Assembly (NCBI GenBank): GCA_030068075.1
Contig: CM057830.1
Span: 22,600,247-22,664,246, forward strand
Direction of reading: 5' to 3'
DNA: 64,000 bases
Source: Paguma larvata
Lineage: Eukaryota; Chordata; Mammalia; Carnivora; Viverridae
The notes beneath the pieces were generated by a model. The model was not told the DNA's origin and searched no databases. It saw only the letters and a list, made by a program, of their open reading frames with translations. Position numbers and translations under genes: made by a program. Every line of letters starts with the position of its first letter. The stretch's first letter is position 1. Positions 43,991-55,334 of this stretch are shown here, in pieces.

Positions 43991-44458
43991 TTCCCTTCTG
44001 CAGAAATAGTTCTGTGATATATACATTGGATCATTGGAATCTATCCTCTATATTATTATTAATACTAAAAATTATTCATTTGCTCTATCTTTTCCTAAAT
44101 TTCTGAATCACTGGTTTGGTTGTCTGCCTTTTATGGGAAATGGGGCAGAGTTTCTGTTCACTAAAATTACAGTGAAACCCCTCCTTGAACATGCTCATTT
44201 GGTACTACCGTTACTCTCATAGGAACCGTATACCATTGTGCACTCACCACAATAAGAGTAACTGAAAATAGAATGTACATAAAGATAACTGTAAATGAAA
44301 TTTGATGAACTTTTTCCTCTGGATGTTTTTGTTGTCCAAACAACTTTCTATTGATCCCCCAATTATTTGTCATTGCTTTCTCTCAGTATTTAAATAGTCT
44401 GAAGTCTCAGTCTAATTTCTATCAATATTTATAGCCCTTTTAAAAATTTTGGCCTCTT

Positions 44459-44606
44459 TTTTTTTTTCTTAATGTTTGTTTATTTTTGAGTGAGAAAGAA
44501 CGCAGGAGGGGAAGGGAAGAGAGAGGGGGACAGAGGATCTGATTTATGCCTCATCTTGAAATTAAATGGGATCTGCCCTGAGCTGACTGAGCCACCCAGG
44601 AGCCTC
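44459..44606 (-). mobile_element. internally deleted tRNA-Lys SINE with foreign filler, antisense
   Basis: Left part: T(11), TTAATGTTTGTTTATTTTTG, GGAAGAGAGAGGGGGACAG. Right part: GAGCTGACTGAGCCACCCAG. The usual middle (AGCAGGCTCC to ATCATGACC) is missing and replaced by about 40 bp including TTTATGCCTCATCTTGAAAT at 44543-44562. That filler also occurs at 44985-45007. Target duplications TGGCCTCTT (44450-44458) and TGACCTCTT (44607-44615) flank the element. Confidence 0.85.
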
Positions 44607-44794
44607 TGACCTCTTGATTCTACAAGTGTTTACCTACTTTTGGTTTCTAATCAACTGAACTATTCATTGTTCTACATTCCTAGTGCCTATTCAGTTTCCT
44701 TATCTTTTTGCTTTTGTTCCTAGTGCTATTTAGATATCCCACATCTCAATTTTACTAATGTTTTAAGGTTTTACTTAAATGCTTCTTTTGTTAA

Positions 44795-44983
44795 AATTTT
44801 ATTTATTCTGAGAGAGAGAAAGAGAGGGAGAGGCAGAGCAAGAGGGAGAGAGAGAATCCCAAGCCGGTTCCACATTGTCAGCACAGAGCCTGATGCAGGG
44901 CTCCAGCTCATGAACCGTGAGATCATGACCTGAGCCAAAATAAAGAGTTGAATGCTTAATTCACTGAACCACCGAGGTGCCCC
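44795..44983 (-). mobile_element. older tRNA-Lys SINE, antisense
   Basis: TTTATTTATTCTGAGAGAG, GGGAGAGAGAGAATCCCAAG, ATTGTCAGCACAGAGCC, GTGAGATCATGACCTGAGCC, AAAGAGTTGAATGCTTAATT and CACCGAGGTGCCCC. The GAGTTGAATGCTTAA signature marks the older subfamily. Its 3' flank on the + strand is the sequence that matches the filler in the neighbouring SINE. Confidence 0.9.
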
Positions 44984-45344
44984 TTTTATGCCTCATTTTG
45001 AAATTAAGGTAAAATTTTCAGCAGGTTACCATTTTGACTTCCAATTAGGGCTCCAGCTTATTTGTAACCTAAATCTTTTGGGGCCATTTAAAATCCAGAA
45101 TTATCAAACATTTTATTCCCTTTGTACATTTACAAATAGCTTAATAGACAATGCCAATGGTAATAAAATAACAACATAGTTATATTTAATAAGTGTAGGA
45201 GTCATTTTATTGCTGTAACTTGAATAATAATAAATGACTTTCCCCAAATTATATCATTCTTGGAATAATTCCCATATGCTCACACCTACATGTGTATTGT
45301 AGAGATAGAGAAAATTCTGAAATTCTATCCGTCCATCTAGATCA

Positions 45345-45535
45345 GGGTTGCCTGACTTTAGTTCTACTTATATCCTGAACCTGATAATTAATTGTTTTGG
45401 AGAGCTGCCTTGTGCATTGTAAGCTGCTTGTTAGCATCACTGGCGTCTACTTGTGACAAATAAAAATGTCTCCATATATTGCAGGTATCCCATGGGGAGT
45501 AAAATCACCACCCTTTGAGAACCAGTGATCTAGTT
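45345..45535 (-). mobile_element. MER20-like hAT miniature transposon, reverse orientation
   Basis: CCTGATAATTAATTGTTTTGG, GAGCTGCCTTGTGCATTGTA, GTTAGCATCACTGGCGTCTA, ATGTCTCCATATATTGCAGG, CCCATGGGGAGTAAAATCAC and TTTGAGAACCAGTGATC follow MER20 (reversed) throughout: the GGATAATTCTTTG, CTGTGCATTGTAGG, AAATGTCTCCAGACATTG and TTGAGAACCACTG landmarks. Confidence 0.85.
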
Positions 45536-47034
45536 AGATAGAATTTCAGGGTTTTTTTGACAAAATGGTATGAACATTTCTCTTCATCCAAAGCACAAAC
45601 TAGATATAGTTATCCTATATTTCTCTTTTAATACAAATGTTACCCTTACTTGAAGAAAGCATAAACTGTCCAAATCCATAGATTAGCACTTATTCCTCTA
45701 GACTTAACCCTGGGAGAAAAAGGAAGACAGTTTTGAAAAGGCATGATGTAAATAGTTCTTATTTTCTGAAATTTAAGAGCATCAAATATTTTCTATAATG
45801 ACTATGTTCTTTTTTTTAAAAAACAATAATCCCATTCTTGATGCCCAAGCCTTGTTCTATGTTAGAAAACATAAGCATTGAAACAACCAAGCTTAGTGTA
45901 AAGTTATCTAACAATATTTTGATTTATAATACACTTAAAAATTATGAGTATAGTACTTAATGATGATGAAGGTTTTTTGGCATTTAAATAAAAGCTCCAT
46001 TTTTTCTTATGTTTAACTTTTCTTTTTCCAGACAGTACCACTGCATTTTAAGATAATTTTCCTTTGTCCTCAGTCCTTCATTTCTAAGTTTTGGTTAGTA
46101 AAATTTAGCGTTTAAGACCTAGATTTCTGATATAGAGACTTTTGGTTAATTTTTTCTCACAAGGACTACTTTGATTTTAACTTTATGCATATTGTTTCTT
46201 GGCTTCATTAGGTGCTATCAACTTTTTATAATGTGGCATTTTTTGATCCATCATTCTGATAATACTCCCAGTTATTTGGAGTACTCTTTCAAGTGCTGTA
46301 TACAACAAAAGTACATGGGTAATGTATTTCCTAAGGCACTATAAATTAGAACATATATTCCTCTTTAGTAATTTCATGGCTGGAAGTACAATTATTGAGT
46401 TGCAACAGTTCTCTCTGAAAAAAACTGCTTCGATGCTATTTGACTTTTAATGTTGCAGAAGAAAATGAGGACAATTTCTATTTTTATTCTTTTGCATGTG
46501 ACTTGTTATTCCTGCCTACAAGTCTTTGTTTTTGTTTTTCTTTGTCTTTTATGTATCTGGTTAGAATATATCCATTTGTAGTTGCATCTCATAAATGTTG
46601 CTTGAAAGAGGCCATCTTCAAGTATAGTATATACTATTTTTCATCCTTCTTGCAATCTATGTATAATTTATGTATGAATTATATAAAATTTTCCTCCTAT
46701 ATCTTTAAATATCATTAATATATAGAAATTAATAAATGTTTATACAAGAAAATGATATTGAAAGAAATAGAACTTCTGGTATTTTCATCCTATACTGCAA
46801 GGGATTCATCACGAACACCTCTAGGAGTGTACTCATCTCTCTCTGTAGACCCTTGTTCTGGATGATGGAGAAACCTTAAATATACCTTTTGAGATCCTTT
46901 TACTTTCTTGGAAAGTTGTCAGTGGTATGTCATTTTGTCATTCCAGAGCCTCGGCAGTCCTTAGGTTGGTTCATTTTCCTCTGTACCACTTTTATCATCT
47001 TCTCTTATTTCTTACTTAAAATTCACCATTTTAA
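45536..47034. other. unannotated stretch
   Basis: AT-rich unique-looking sequence. The 92-codon frame at 46440-46718 is very rich in F, Y and L and looks like AT-rich chance translation. Confidence 0.45.
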
Positions 47035-47150
47035 ACATGATAAAATACACATAATCTAAAATTTACCATTGTAACCTTTTTTTTTTTTTTTTACCATACA
47101 TTTCCATAGTGTTATATATATTCACATTGTTACATCTCTTTTATTTCTTG
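47035..47150 (-). mobile_element. antisense L1 3' UTR fragment
   Basis: AAACATGATAAAATACACAT, AATCTAAAATTTACCATTG, T(17) and GTGTTATATATATTCACATT follow the reversed L1 3' UTR (GATAAAATTCACATAACATA...CCATTTTAAAG...TTCACAATG). It may belong to the same element as the next entry. Confidence 0.55.
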
Positions 47151-47179
47151 ACAAATTTTTTCCTCTCTGCTTTGGAAAC

Positions 47180-48160
47180 TGAAATTATTCCTACATATCA
47201 GTGCTGTCTTTATTTTTCAAAATTACAAAAATACTGCAGAAATTCATGTCTCTTATAATAAACATTTCAAAATAGAAAAGTATAGCAGAATAAAACGCAA
47301 GAGTCACACCCTGCTTCACCTCATTCTACCCACCCCACCCTACCTTCTGGCACAATCTTATTCCTTTCACAATTTATGATATTTTTCTTATGTAGAGTTC
47401 TGGAAGGTTTTCTCTGTGTATTTATGCATATATATGGACACATATACTGTACATAAATTATATTCTACTTATTTTTCTGGTCTTGTTTTTGTACCCTAAT
47501 AATATATCTAGGAAAACTTCATGAGTGCCTGCTTAAATATAATTTAAAGAAAACTTTGATAGTACTTTTAATATTATTTTTCATTTTATAAATAAATGCT
47601 AGTGGTTAAAAAATTCTACAGTACAGAATGGTTCAGAATCAAAAAATGCCATCCTAAATTGTAACCCCATCTGTTGCCATCACTTTTCTTCCTCCTAGGA
47701 ATAAAGGGTTGAGACTTGTCTGTCTATTCTACTTAAATTTTGTAGGCATATGCAGACATATGTCCTTATTTATTTGCACAATGTTTTGTTCTGCGACTCA
47801 TTTCTTTTTCATTGAAAGATAGAGGTTTGTCTCTGCACATATAGATATCCTACTTTTCTTTATATGTTGCATAGTGTTGCATGCAGCGGATGGATTTTTC
47901 ATCTAAAGACTATGTTAACTGTTCCTTTCCTCATGAATGGTTGGTTTCTGTATAAATTTTATTAATATGAGCATACTCTGTTGCACCTACATTAACACAT
48001 ATTTTTGCATACTGCTGAGAGTTAAGCTGTGGGATAAATTTCTAGTAGCCAACTTTCTTGGGCAAAGGACGGGTAAGTTTTTGTTTCTAGATATTGCCAA
48101 ATTACTTTTCTAAGAGATTGTAGTAATGTATGTGGTACAGATTTACTTGTTTGAGTTTAT
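47180..48160 (-). mobile_element. antisense old L1 3' region
   Basis: AAACATTTCAAAATAGAAAAG with GTCACACCCTGCTTCACC near 47260-47325 corresponds to the reversed 3' UTR stretch that reads TTTCAAACATAGAAAAG...CCCATGTACCCATCACC. Later landmarks are GTAACCCCATCTGTTGCC, CATTTCTTTTTCATTG, ATATAGATATCCTACTTTTC and AGATATTGCCAAATTAC. No intact frame. Confidence 0.6.
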
Positions 48161-48389
48161 AGGTGAATATTAATTTTTCCATTTTATTTTTTTCCAGATT
48201 TTTTTTTTGCCTCATTTAAGCATCTTAAAAATTTCTGCTTTTATGGGGCCTAGACCTTCTTGCCTAGACAAGCTGTTAAGCTACCAAATAGTTTTGAACT
48301 AATTTCCACAAGTGTGCTTTTTCTACAAGGTTTGGGGTGAGGGTCCCATTCACAGTTTTCCTATAGTGGTTTGTTTTTGTTTTTGCTTT

Positions 48390-48608
48390 TATTTTTTTAA
48401 TTTTTTAAATGTTTATTTGTTTTTGAGAGAGACAGAGACAGAGCATAACCAGGGAAGGGGCAGAGAGAGAGGGAGACACAGAATCCAAAGCAGTTTCCAG
48501 ACTCTGAGCTGTCAGCATGAGCCCAGTGTGGGCTTGAACTCATGAACCATGAGATCTTGACCTGAGCCAAAGTCAGATGCTTAATCAACTGAGTCACACA
48601 GCCACCCC
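48390..48608 (-). mobile_element. tRNA-Lys SINE, antisense, next to (GTTTT)n
   Basis: TTTTTTAAATGTTTATTTG, GGGAAGGGGCAGAGAGAGAG, AATCCAAAGCAGTTTCCAG, TGAGATCTTGACCTGAGCC and GAGTCACACAGCCACCCC. The tRNA-like end is decayed. The minus frame of 118 codons over this region is SINE plus simple repeat, not a protein. Confidence 0.9.
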
Positions 48609-48654
48609 TTTGTTTTGTTTTGTTTTGTTTTGTTTTTTGTTTTGTTTTGTTTTG
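48609..48654. repeat. (TTTTG)n microsatellite
   Basis: Nine or so pentamers of TTTTG with one irregular unit, immediately adjoining the SINE. The left flank of the SINE is also TTTTTG-rich, so the SINE may have inserted in a TTTTG-type tract. Confidence 0.9.
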
Positions 48655-49579
48655 AGTGTGTGTTTTCCTTCTTACTCTTTCTAGAATGTACACCTTCCCT
48701 TGGTGCTTGTCACAAGAAAGCTTGTTTTTATTGTTCTTGGCTATGTGCACCATTTGTGTAGAATTAGAGGAGAAGGTTTTATTTTAAAGCAAGCCGCTAA
48801 AACGCAGGCTCATATTCTCACAGAAACTCAAAATTCAAACTCCCTTAAGAAATAGGCAAAGTAGTGGTAAACAATTTCTTTTACATTCATACCTAGAAGC
48901 TTTCATGGTTCATAATTCTAGTTGAGAAAGAACTTAAAAATTATTGTTTAAATGGCCGATTTAATAGAATTTAACTTGACTGAGTGAAATGCCTCTTAAT
49001 GTGAATATCATTCCTTTGTTTTGTTTTGTTTTCATATTTAATACCTGAAGTCAACACCTGCATTTTGAGACACAGAATTTCAGGCAGGATCTAGTTGGAT
49101 CATTTATTTAAGAATATATTGAGATTGTGGAAGAGAAGTGAGCCTTTTTCTCTCTCAGAAGCTGGGCAACAACTCTGAAGTCTGAAAAAAAAATGCGTTT
49201 TGCATAAAGCAATTTACTTAATTGAACAAAGTTTTTTTCCTCCCTCAATTTCAGTTTTGCCTTTTACCTAGCGGGGAAGATAATCCTTAGGAATTAATTT
49301 ATAGTCTCTAAGGACAGCTTCAAAACTTCACAATTCATTGAACTGGCATAACACCAGAGAGGCTTGCACTTGATTTCATTTTGAATCCTCTAGCTCTCTG
49401 CCTGTAGGATTCACATTGATTTCAGTGTAACTTTCATATGGGCCTGAGTGGCAATATTTGTCTATCAGGAATATGAGTGCTAACACAATAAAGATAATAA
49501 AGCAATCTGTGTGCTACCATTAGAAATGCAATTTTTTATGATGAACGATGTAAAAATAGTCTTTTTACATAACCATTTA
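48655..49579. other. unannotated stretch
   Basis: Unique-looking; a short TTTTG tract near 49017-49031. No gene or nameable repeat. Confidence 0.4.
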
Positions 49580-49665
49580 TTTGATACACATTTATTCTGT
49601 GTCTTTATTCTTGGTGCATTATGTTAGGCATGTACTAAAAAGATCTGCATAGTCCATGAAATTCT
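49580..49665 (-). mobile_element. L2 3' end fragment, antisense (weak)
   Basis: ACACATTTATTCTGTGTC, TTGGTGCATTATGTTAGGC and ATGTACTAAAAAG loosely match the reversed L2 terminus (TTTATTGAGCACC...GGCACTGTGCTAGGC). Confidence 0.35.
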
Positions 49666-49697
49666 TTGCAATGAGATAGGTGGTGGGGCTCCATAAT

Positions 49698-49882
49698 GGG
49701 GCAAATATTAAATAAATTATTGAGGTAATTAAGATGAATCTTCTTGTCTGTCAGATATATAAACACATGGATTCCAGTTTAGGACAAATGGGAGAAATAT
49801 TAAATAAATATTAAGGTAATTAAGCTGAGTTTTCTTGTTTGTCAAATATATAAACACATGGATCCCAGTTTTGAACAAAACC
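49698..49882. repeat. tandem duplication, two units of 91-92 bp
   Basis: Unit 1 (49698-49789) and unit 2 (49790-49882) align along their whole length. Shared blocks are AAATATTAAATAAAT, GGTAATTAAG, TTCTTGT, ATATATAAACACATGGAT and CCAGTTT, with about a dozen differences. This is a diverged local duplication, not a microsatellite. Confidence 0.9.
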
Positions 49883-50096
49883 AGCTATTTTATAATTAGG
49901 CTTCCAACAAAACTTGTCATGCTTGTTATAACAAACTGGATTCTTGGCATTTCAGTTAGTAATTCATGTTTTTCTCCTTTTCTGGAAAATGAAATGATTA
50001 TGCTTTGTTTTTTGCAACATAAATGGATGCTCTTTATTTATTAGTCACATATAAACTGAATTTACTGTTCTTGCTCTTATTTTTTCTTGCAATTAG

Positions 50097-50372
50097 CTTT
50101 GAGAACAAGAATTTTAGAAAAGATATTACTTTGAGGTGTTCAGATGCCATCTACAACTGGGAAAAAGGGAGACAGAGAATGTGCCAAACTTGGGTGCTGG
50201 AAGGCAGAGCACTGTTATTTCATGAACAATTCATGTGCATTCTAATAGTAAATGCTTTGGCTTCCTATGTGGCCTTTCAGAATGCTGAATCTATGTCAGC
50301 TCTTCCTGTCCTTCTGTGTAGGTTTGAGTCTATATAACAATTTTATTAATAAAGCCTTTTTCAGGCAGTCTT
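50097..50372 (+). other. terminal-exon-like interval (weak candidate)
   Basis: A strong polypyrimidine tract and acceptor (TTGCTCTTATTTTTTCTTGC then AATTAG) precede 50097. The sequence keeps higher complexity than its flanks and ends with AATAAA at 50348-50353. The open frame across it (to 50337) has no known domain, so if real it is more likely a non-coding last exon. It may equally be chance. Confidence 0.18.
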
Positions 50373-51641
50373 TTTGTATTAGTGTCATGGTACAGTGCAT
50401 CAATTAAGCAAACCCAACAGTTATGCTGATATAACTGCAGATGTTGAATACTAAAAAAACTGTTCAAGTATTTGGTTCTAGTGTCATCTAAATTTTAATG
50501 TGGACATGCATATAAAATGCTTGCTGGAAAAATTACAGCCAAGTTGGGGGAAACAGTTATTTTTTTTCTCTATTGTTAGTGATATTTCTTATTAAGCGTG
50601 ATTTTCTCTTGCTTTACCTATAATCCATTTAGGTATCACAACAAAAATCTTGACAATTAAAGTCTACTGATGATAGTTTTCTGAGTGGTTTTCCATAATA
50701 AGTTGCCAACTCACAGCTATCCCATTTTTGTCAGCTTTATTTTGGTTGCAAATTGCACCTTTTGGCTTGTAACTTAATTGTCCCTGTGATATAACACAGC
50801 CACCAACGGACTAAAAACTAGGCAAAAGCAGTGACCAAACAGTGATCACTTTTGGCCACTTCCCTCAACGTTTGGATAGTGTCTGACTTCTGTCACTCAA
50901 AATATATGAGGTTTCCGTTGCGTGCATCATTTGCTCCATCCCACTTGACGTGGCCTCCTATTCCTTTTTCAGTCTCAGAGATATTCACTCTCAAATCTGA
51001 TATTTAGATTTCTTTCTAGGTTTCTTTTCTTCTTTACCCTTACAGGTACTAAGTCAATACTTATTTAACTTAATCTTCTTGGACAATGAGAAAGATAAGC
51101 CATTTTGGAAACTTTGTACTTCAAATAGATGAATTTTTTTTCTTCTCCTTTAAATTACAAACCTTTTTCCAGGCCTCTGTCTTTAAATTCTCATTTTTCT
51201 AGGCATGCTGCTAGGGGAGAATTAACCTATTTTCATAACTAACTATGAGCATTTGACTTGCATACACCTAGTTTAAACCCTTCCTGAATTCCACAGCCCA
51301 GTTTCTAACTCCTCGATGAACACCGCGAATTGTTTGTCTATATATTGACATATATAATTGAGAGTGCTGTGGTGGAGGTGTGCACAGCTTAAATCTAACA
51401 AGCAAAATATTCCATAAATTTGTATTGAAGAGAAAAAAAAATCCTCCAGTTCAAAGGTTATTTCAAATAACCTCTAAGAGGAGTAAAAAAATCTTTACTT
51501 ACATCTTAATTTTTTAATAGGAAAGAGTAAATATTGAAGAAACAGAAATTTTGTGCTTGGGAGAGAGCATCAGGTGCCTTTAGTCCCTGTAGTATGTCTG
51601 CCCTCAGTTACTGTAAGTGGCTTCCCGCTTTCTTTTTTCAG

Positions 51642-51717
51642 GTTTTGCTAAGGGCAGTAGGGCCAGATGGCATGCTCTGTTTGTGGACAAACAAAAGGGA
51701 GTTTCTTCCTTACAGAG
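51642..51717 (+). other. exon-like interval (weak candidate)
   Basis: A strong acceptor (CCGCTTTCTTTTTTCAG) and donor (ACAGAG|GTATCT) bound 76 bp. Two frames are open: one reads VLLRAVGPDGMLCLW at its start, the other FAKGSRARWHALFVD. I recognise neither. It could be an exon of an unidentified transcript or a chance pairing of signals. Confidence 0.22.
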
Positions 51718-52034
51718 GTATCTAAAATGTAATTTGAAGGCCTTTTAGGCAAAGATTTTTTTAAAATAAAACCTCGTGTATACTCACAGATTATTGGCCT
51801 TTTTTTTGATCACTTAGATGATTTTGGATATACTTAGAATACTGACAACCATTAGCCAAGAGCCATTAGTTCCATAAGTCATTAGTTAATTATTACTATA
51901 TAGAAGTATTAGGTAGTGATGTGTAGTTTATTATTAATATGGGGGAGTTCAAATACAAAGTAATGCCAGATATAACAAGTTTGTGGAAGTTCACAAATGT
52001 AAATCTTGAGTTACTTAATGTTTATTTCTCATTG

Positions 52035-52200
52035 TTTGGGAGTTCAGTACCTGCCCTCCCTTGAATCTGTGACTTTAGGCAGGCATTAATGTCCCTGAGC
52101 CTCTTTTGGCCTAAGTGCAAAGAGGGGATAAAAAGGTCCGCAGTGACAGGATTGCCATGAGTATAAAATGAAAAAATACATTTATAAGGAGATTCTAAAG
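52035..52200 (+). repeat. MIR, sense
   Basis: CCTTGAATCTGTGACTTTAG, GGCAGGCATTAATGTCCC, TGAGCCTCTTTTGGCCTAAG, AAAGAGGGGATAAAAAGGTC and GCCATGAGTATAAAATG correspond to the MIR centre (GTGTGACCTTGGGCAAG, CTGTGCCTCAGTTTCCTC, TGGGGATAATAATAG). Confidence 0.65.
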
Positions 52201-52377
52201 TAACCAAGGGGTATTGTTATTAAATCATAGTATTTCCATACTATAACATATTAGGAGTTGAACATTATGAAAAGGAAAATAAAATTCAAGTATATACTAA
52301 CTATGGAGGCAAAGGCCAAAATTCAATTTTAGGTGAAAAATGCAGGATGCAAAATTCTGCAAATGTTAAGCAAATCT

Positions 52378-52437
52378 GTGTGTGTGCGCACACACACACA
52401 CCTACACACACACATCCACACCCACATCCACACCCAG
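52378..52437. repeat. (TG)n/(CA)n microsatellite with internal inversion
   Basis: TGTGTGTGTGCGCACACACA changes to CA-type repeats with CCACACCCACATCC variants. The TG-to-CA switch makes an inverted repeat around GCGC. Confidence 0.9.
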
Positions 52438-54954
52438 GTAGACACATACAGAAAGAATGAGAGGGAGAGAGAGGAGTTTGGAGAGACAATACCAAACCAA
52501 TAACAATGATGAAATACTTATTTTTGATTTCTTCTTTATATGTATCTTTAGGACTGTGCATCCATCATTTGTCCATCCAACAAACCTACTTTGGCTTTTG
52601 TATCAAGGCTATATGTATATATGACCAAGCCAATAACTGAGAATATATAACGTTCTAAGGAGGAATTCTAAAACATGTAGTTTCCAACCTGCCTTCAACT
52701 AGATACTTCTGGGTGTGAAGCTGATGTATTTTTAGATTTATTTATTAATTCGTTTAAAAGAGATTTCTAAGCTTGGGTTTCAGTTACTTACCAAAACCTA
52801 TAGAGATAATGTGTGTTTGAAATTAATTTTGGTATTCTGGAACTTTTCCTATACCATTAAATCATGCTGTTTCTCATCCTGGCTTCCTGAATTTTCTTCT
52901 TAAAGTTACATGCTTTGTAGTCAATCTCAAGAGACTGGGAGATGTAAATTGAGTTATTCAGGCAAAATATTGAATTTCAAGGCATTGTTACAAGCTAGCT
53001 TGCCCTTATACAGAAACTCTTTTATTCGATGTAGGCATTTTTTTTGTCCAGTTTTTAGAAGATTTAGAACACAATGCTTCAATAGCCACATACTGATTTC
53101 TTAATCCCACCTATTCATGTACTTTAATTTCTGTGGTGATGTTTGTGAGGTTTATAATCTTCACCGGCCTTGGTAAGGCAGATGAAAACATTAGAGCTGG
53201 GTTTTTTCCTCTCTAGTGTTAATTTCTTTATAAAACTGAGTTATTTTATTTTCACATATTCAGAAGTACACATTTTGTATGTAGCACTATATATTTGGGA
53301 CTGGGAAAAAGACCATGTTTTTGCTTATGTATTTCCAGTAGTCTTTAAAAACTTAGATGTATCTACTAACATAAAAATTTAAACTGTGTAAGCAAGTTTC
53401 ATTCCTTTATTAGGGTGCAGAGATTAACCAAATTTGTACACCAAGAACAACTAGTTATTTTAGTCAACAAACAGTAAGTATTCAACAAATAGCGAATATC
53501 TAAGGTGTACGAGTTGTCATGTCAGTTATACTAGAAGATAACGTTCTGATTTTGTCTTTTGGTGTTCTGACTATTCTGTGCCTCACAAGTTTGTAACTTT
53601 TTAATCTTTAAATATAAATTTGAATATCAATAATTAAAATACCATTTCCTTGTATAAGTTTATGGCTGTGAAATAAAAAGCAACAGTAGGTAGCATTGAA
53701 GTTACAAACTCTTAACATAAAGTTCTCAATGATTTATCCTTAAAAAACCCCCATTTAATCCTACCATATTTTATCTAAACTATTTATATATACCATTTTC
53801 ATCCCTTGCAGCCATCTTATTTGTATTTCAGCCATGTAACACCAGTCTAAAAAAGTACATGTAGAATATTTGTATGTGATATGCATACTCAGCTACCTTG
53901 CATATCCAGTCAAACATACAAAAAATAAAAAAGTAAAGAGAAGTACAGAATTTTCAATATGGTTAAGCCACACTGCTTTCCCTGATTTTGAAAAATCCCT
54001 TGAGACGTGGGTTTAACTTGTTTTCTTGCCTGAAGTGATGGATTGCCTGTTTAACAAACATCTCAGTAACTAGCAACTGCCAAGTGCAGAGCTCTGTCGT
54101 TCTTCCAAGGCATAACCGTCATGGAAAGTCAGAATGTTGTCTTTCTGCCCCATCTTCACCTCTTAGTTATTTAAGAAGTTTTATAATGTACAAAGCAGTT
54201 AGAAAATTCTGAGTGATTTTTCCCATAGTGTTAAATACATGTACCAAAAAGGACAAAAGGTTTCGGTGAAACAGGTTCAGGATTCTTGATGAGAATTATC
54301 CATTGGAGTCAAAGAAAGTCTGCTGCCATTGCCACTCAAGGTTCTTCTTTGTAATCTCTAGCAGGTAATCTATAAATATCAATGACCTACAAGCACAAGA
54401 CAAGGACTACAGGTGCTGAGGCAACATGATATCATTAGCAATAATCAATGCATGGCTGTGTTTTCTTGCTAATACATGGGTAGGAACCAAATTATTGAGC
54501 AACACTGTATATCTCTTATATTGAGCTCATTAGTCTTGGAAGAATTCATTAATCATTTAAGCTTCAAAGAAAAATGCCTAGGATTTGGCAGAATGATCAA
54601 TGAGACATAAGTGAAAATGTATGTATATGTTTGAAGAGGAAAGTAAGGAGAATTGCAAGTTTAAGCATAGAAATTGATTGCACCTATGTGTATTCAAGAA
54701 TGGGAATTGGACCTATCTGTATTGGAGGATGGAAGATGTGTCACCTTCATGGCTGCCAACATAGGCATAGACAGAAAACAAAGATTTCTCTCTCTTTCTT
54801 TTGTCTCTCAAATGAATACATGTACATATATGCATATATAAGCACTTTAACCATTACAGCTTAAGGTTTCCATTTTTTTCCCACAAACCATAATAAGTAT
54901 AATCAACTTTCTAACTTTACATCTAATTGGTCATCACATCTTATGTATTTCAAA
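52438..54954. other. long unique-looking stretch
   Basis: I recognise no interspersed repeat or gene. Short frames at 52910-53104, 53170-53382 and 54631-54864 show no domains. Confidence 0.45.
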
Positions 54955-55115
54955 GCCATGTTTATTTTTACCTGAACTGTTATAGTAATCTTTCTATTGG
55001 CTACTCTGTCATTTGCCTCAGTCCCTCATTCATAACTGTGCCCTTGTTTAAAAATAGTCCTGACCTCTCAATTATCTATCCAGTGAGATCGAAAATTTTT
55101 AGCTTGGATTTAACA
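54955..55115 (+). mobile_element. L2 ORF2 fragment, sense
   Basis: TGTTATAGTAATCTTTCTAT (L2 GATTACTGCAATAGCCTCC), TTCATAACTGTGCCC and CCAGTGAGATCGAAAAT are in L2 order. It is interrupted by the MIR and resumes at 55335. Confidence 0.55.
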
Positions 55116-55117
55116 CA

Positions 55118-55330
55118 CCTAATTGTTATTATTATCATTTATTAAGAAAGTTACATTACTGGGCACATAACATAATTGTCTTCAATTCCTAAACCATTCT
55201 TTGTAGATGGAGTATTGTTATCTCTTGCTTTGCTGAACAGGAATTTGATAAACAGAAAATTATCTTTCAAGTCAAAAGAGCAGGTATAAAGAACAGAACT
55301 GGAATTCAGCATGTGTCCTGTTACTACAGA
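55118..55330 (-). repeat. MIR, antisense
   Basis: TTATTATTATCATTTATTAAG, TACTGGGCACATAAC, AATTCCTAAACCATTCTTTG, AGATGGAGTATTGTTATCTC, ACAGAACTGGAATTCAGCAT. Reversed MIR order with strong decay. It sits between two colinear L2 parts. Confidence 0.6.
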
Positions 55331-55334
55331 GCAC

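Larger units (their letters stand above)
49883..52034. other. unique-looking stretch with weak exon-like intervals
   Basis: No repeats that I can name. It holds two weak transcript-like signals: an acceptor plus AATAAA at 50097-50372, and an acceptor/donor pair at 51642-51717. Both are listed separately. Confidence 0.4.

Noticed and set aside
48397..48753. 118-codon minus strand open frame, longest in the window
   Set aside because: It consists of antisense SINE and (TTTTG)n translation (lysine/glutamine/threonine runs).
49698..49882. Direct repeats as a CRISPR-like array
   Set aside because: Only two contiguous units without spacers, in a mammalian genome.
50023..50337. 104-codon + strand frame as a protein gene
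   Set aside because: A hydrophobic start from AT-rich DNA and then non-descript sequence. The acceptor-like AG at 50096 falls inside it. Kept only as a weak transcript-end candidate.
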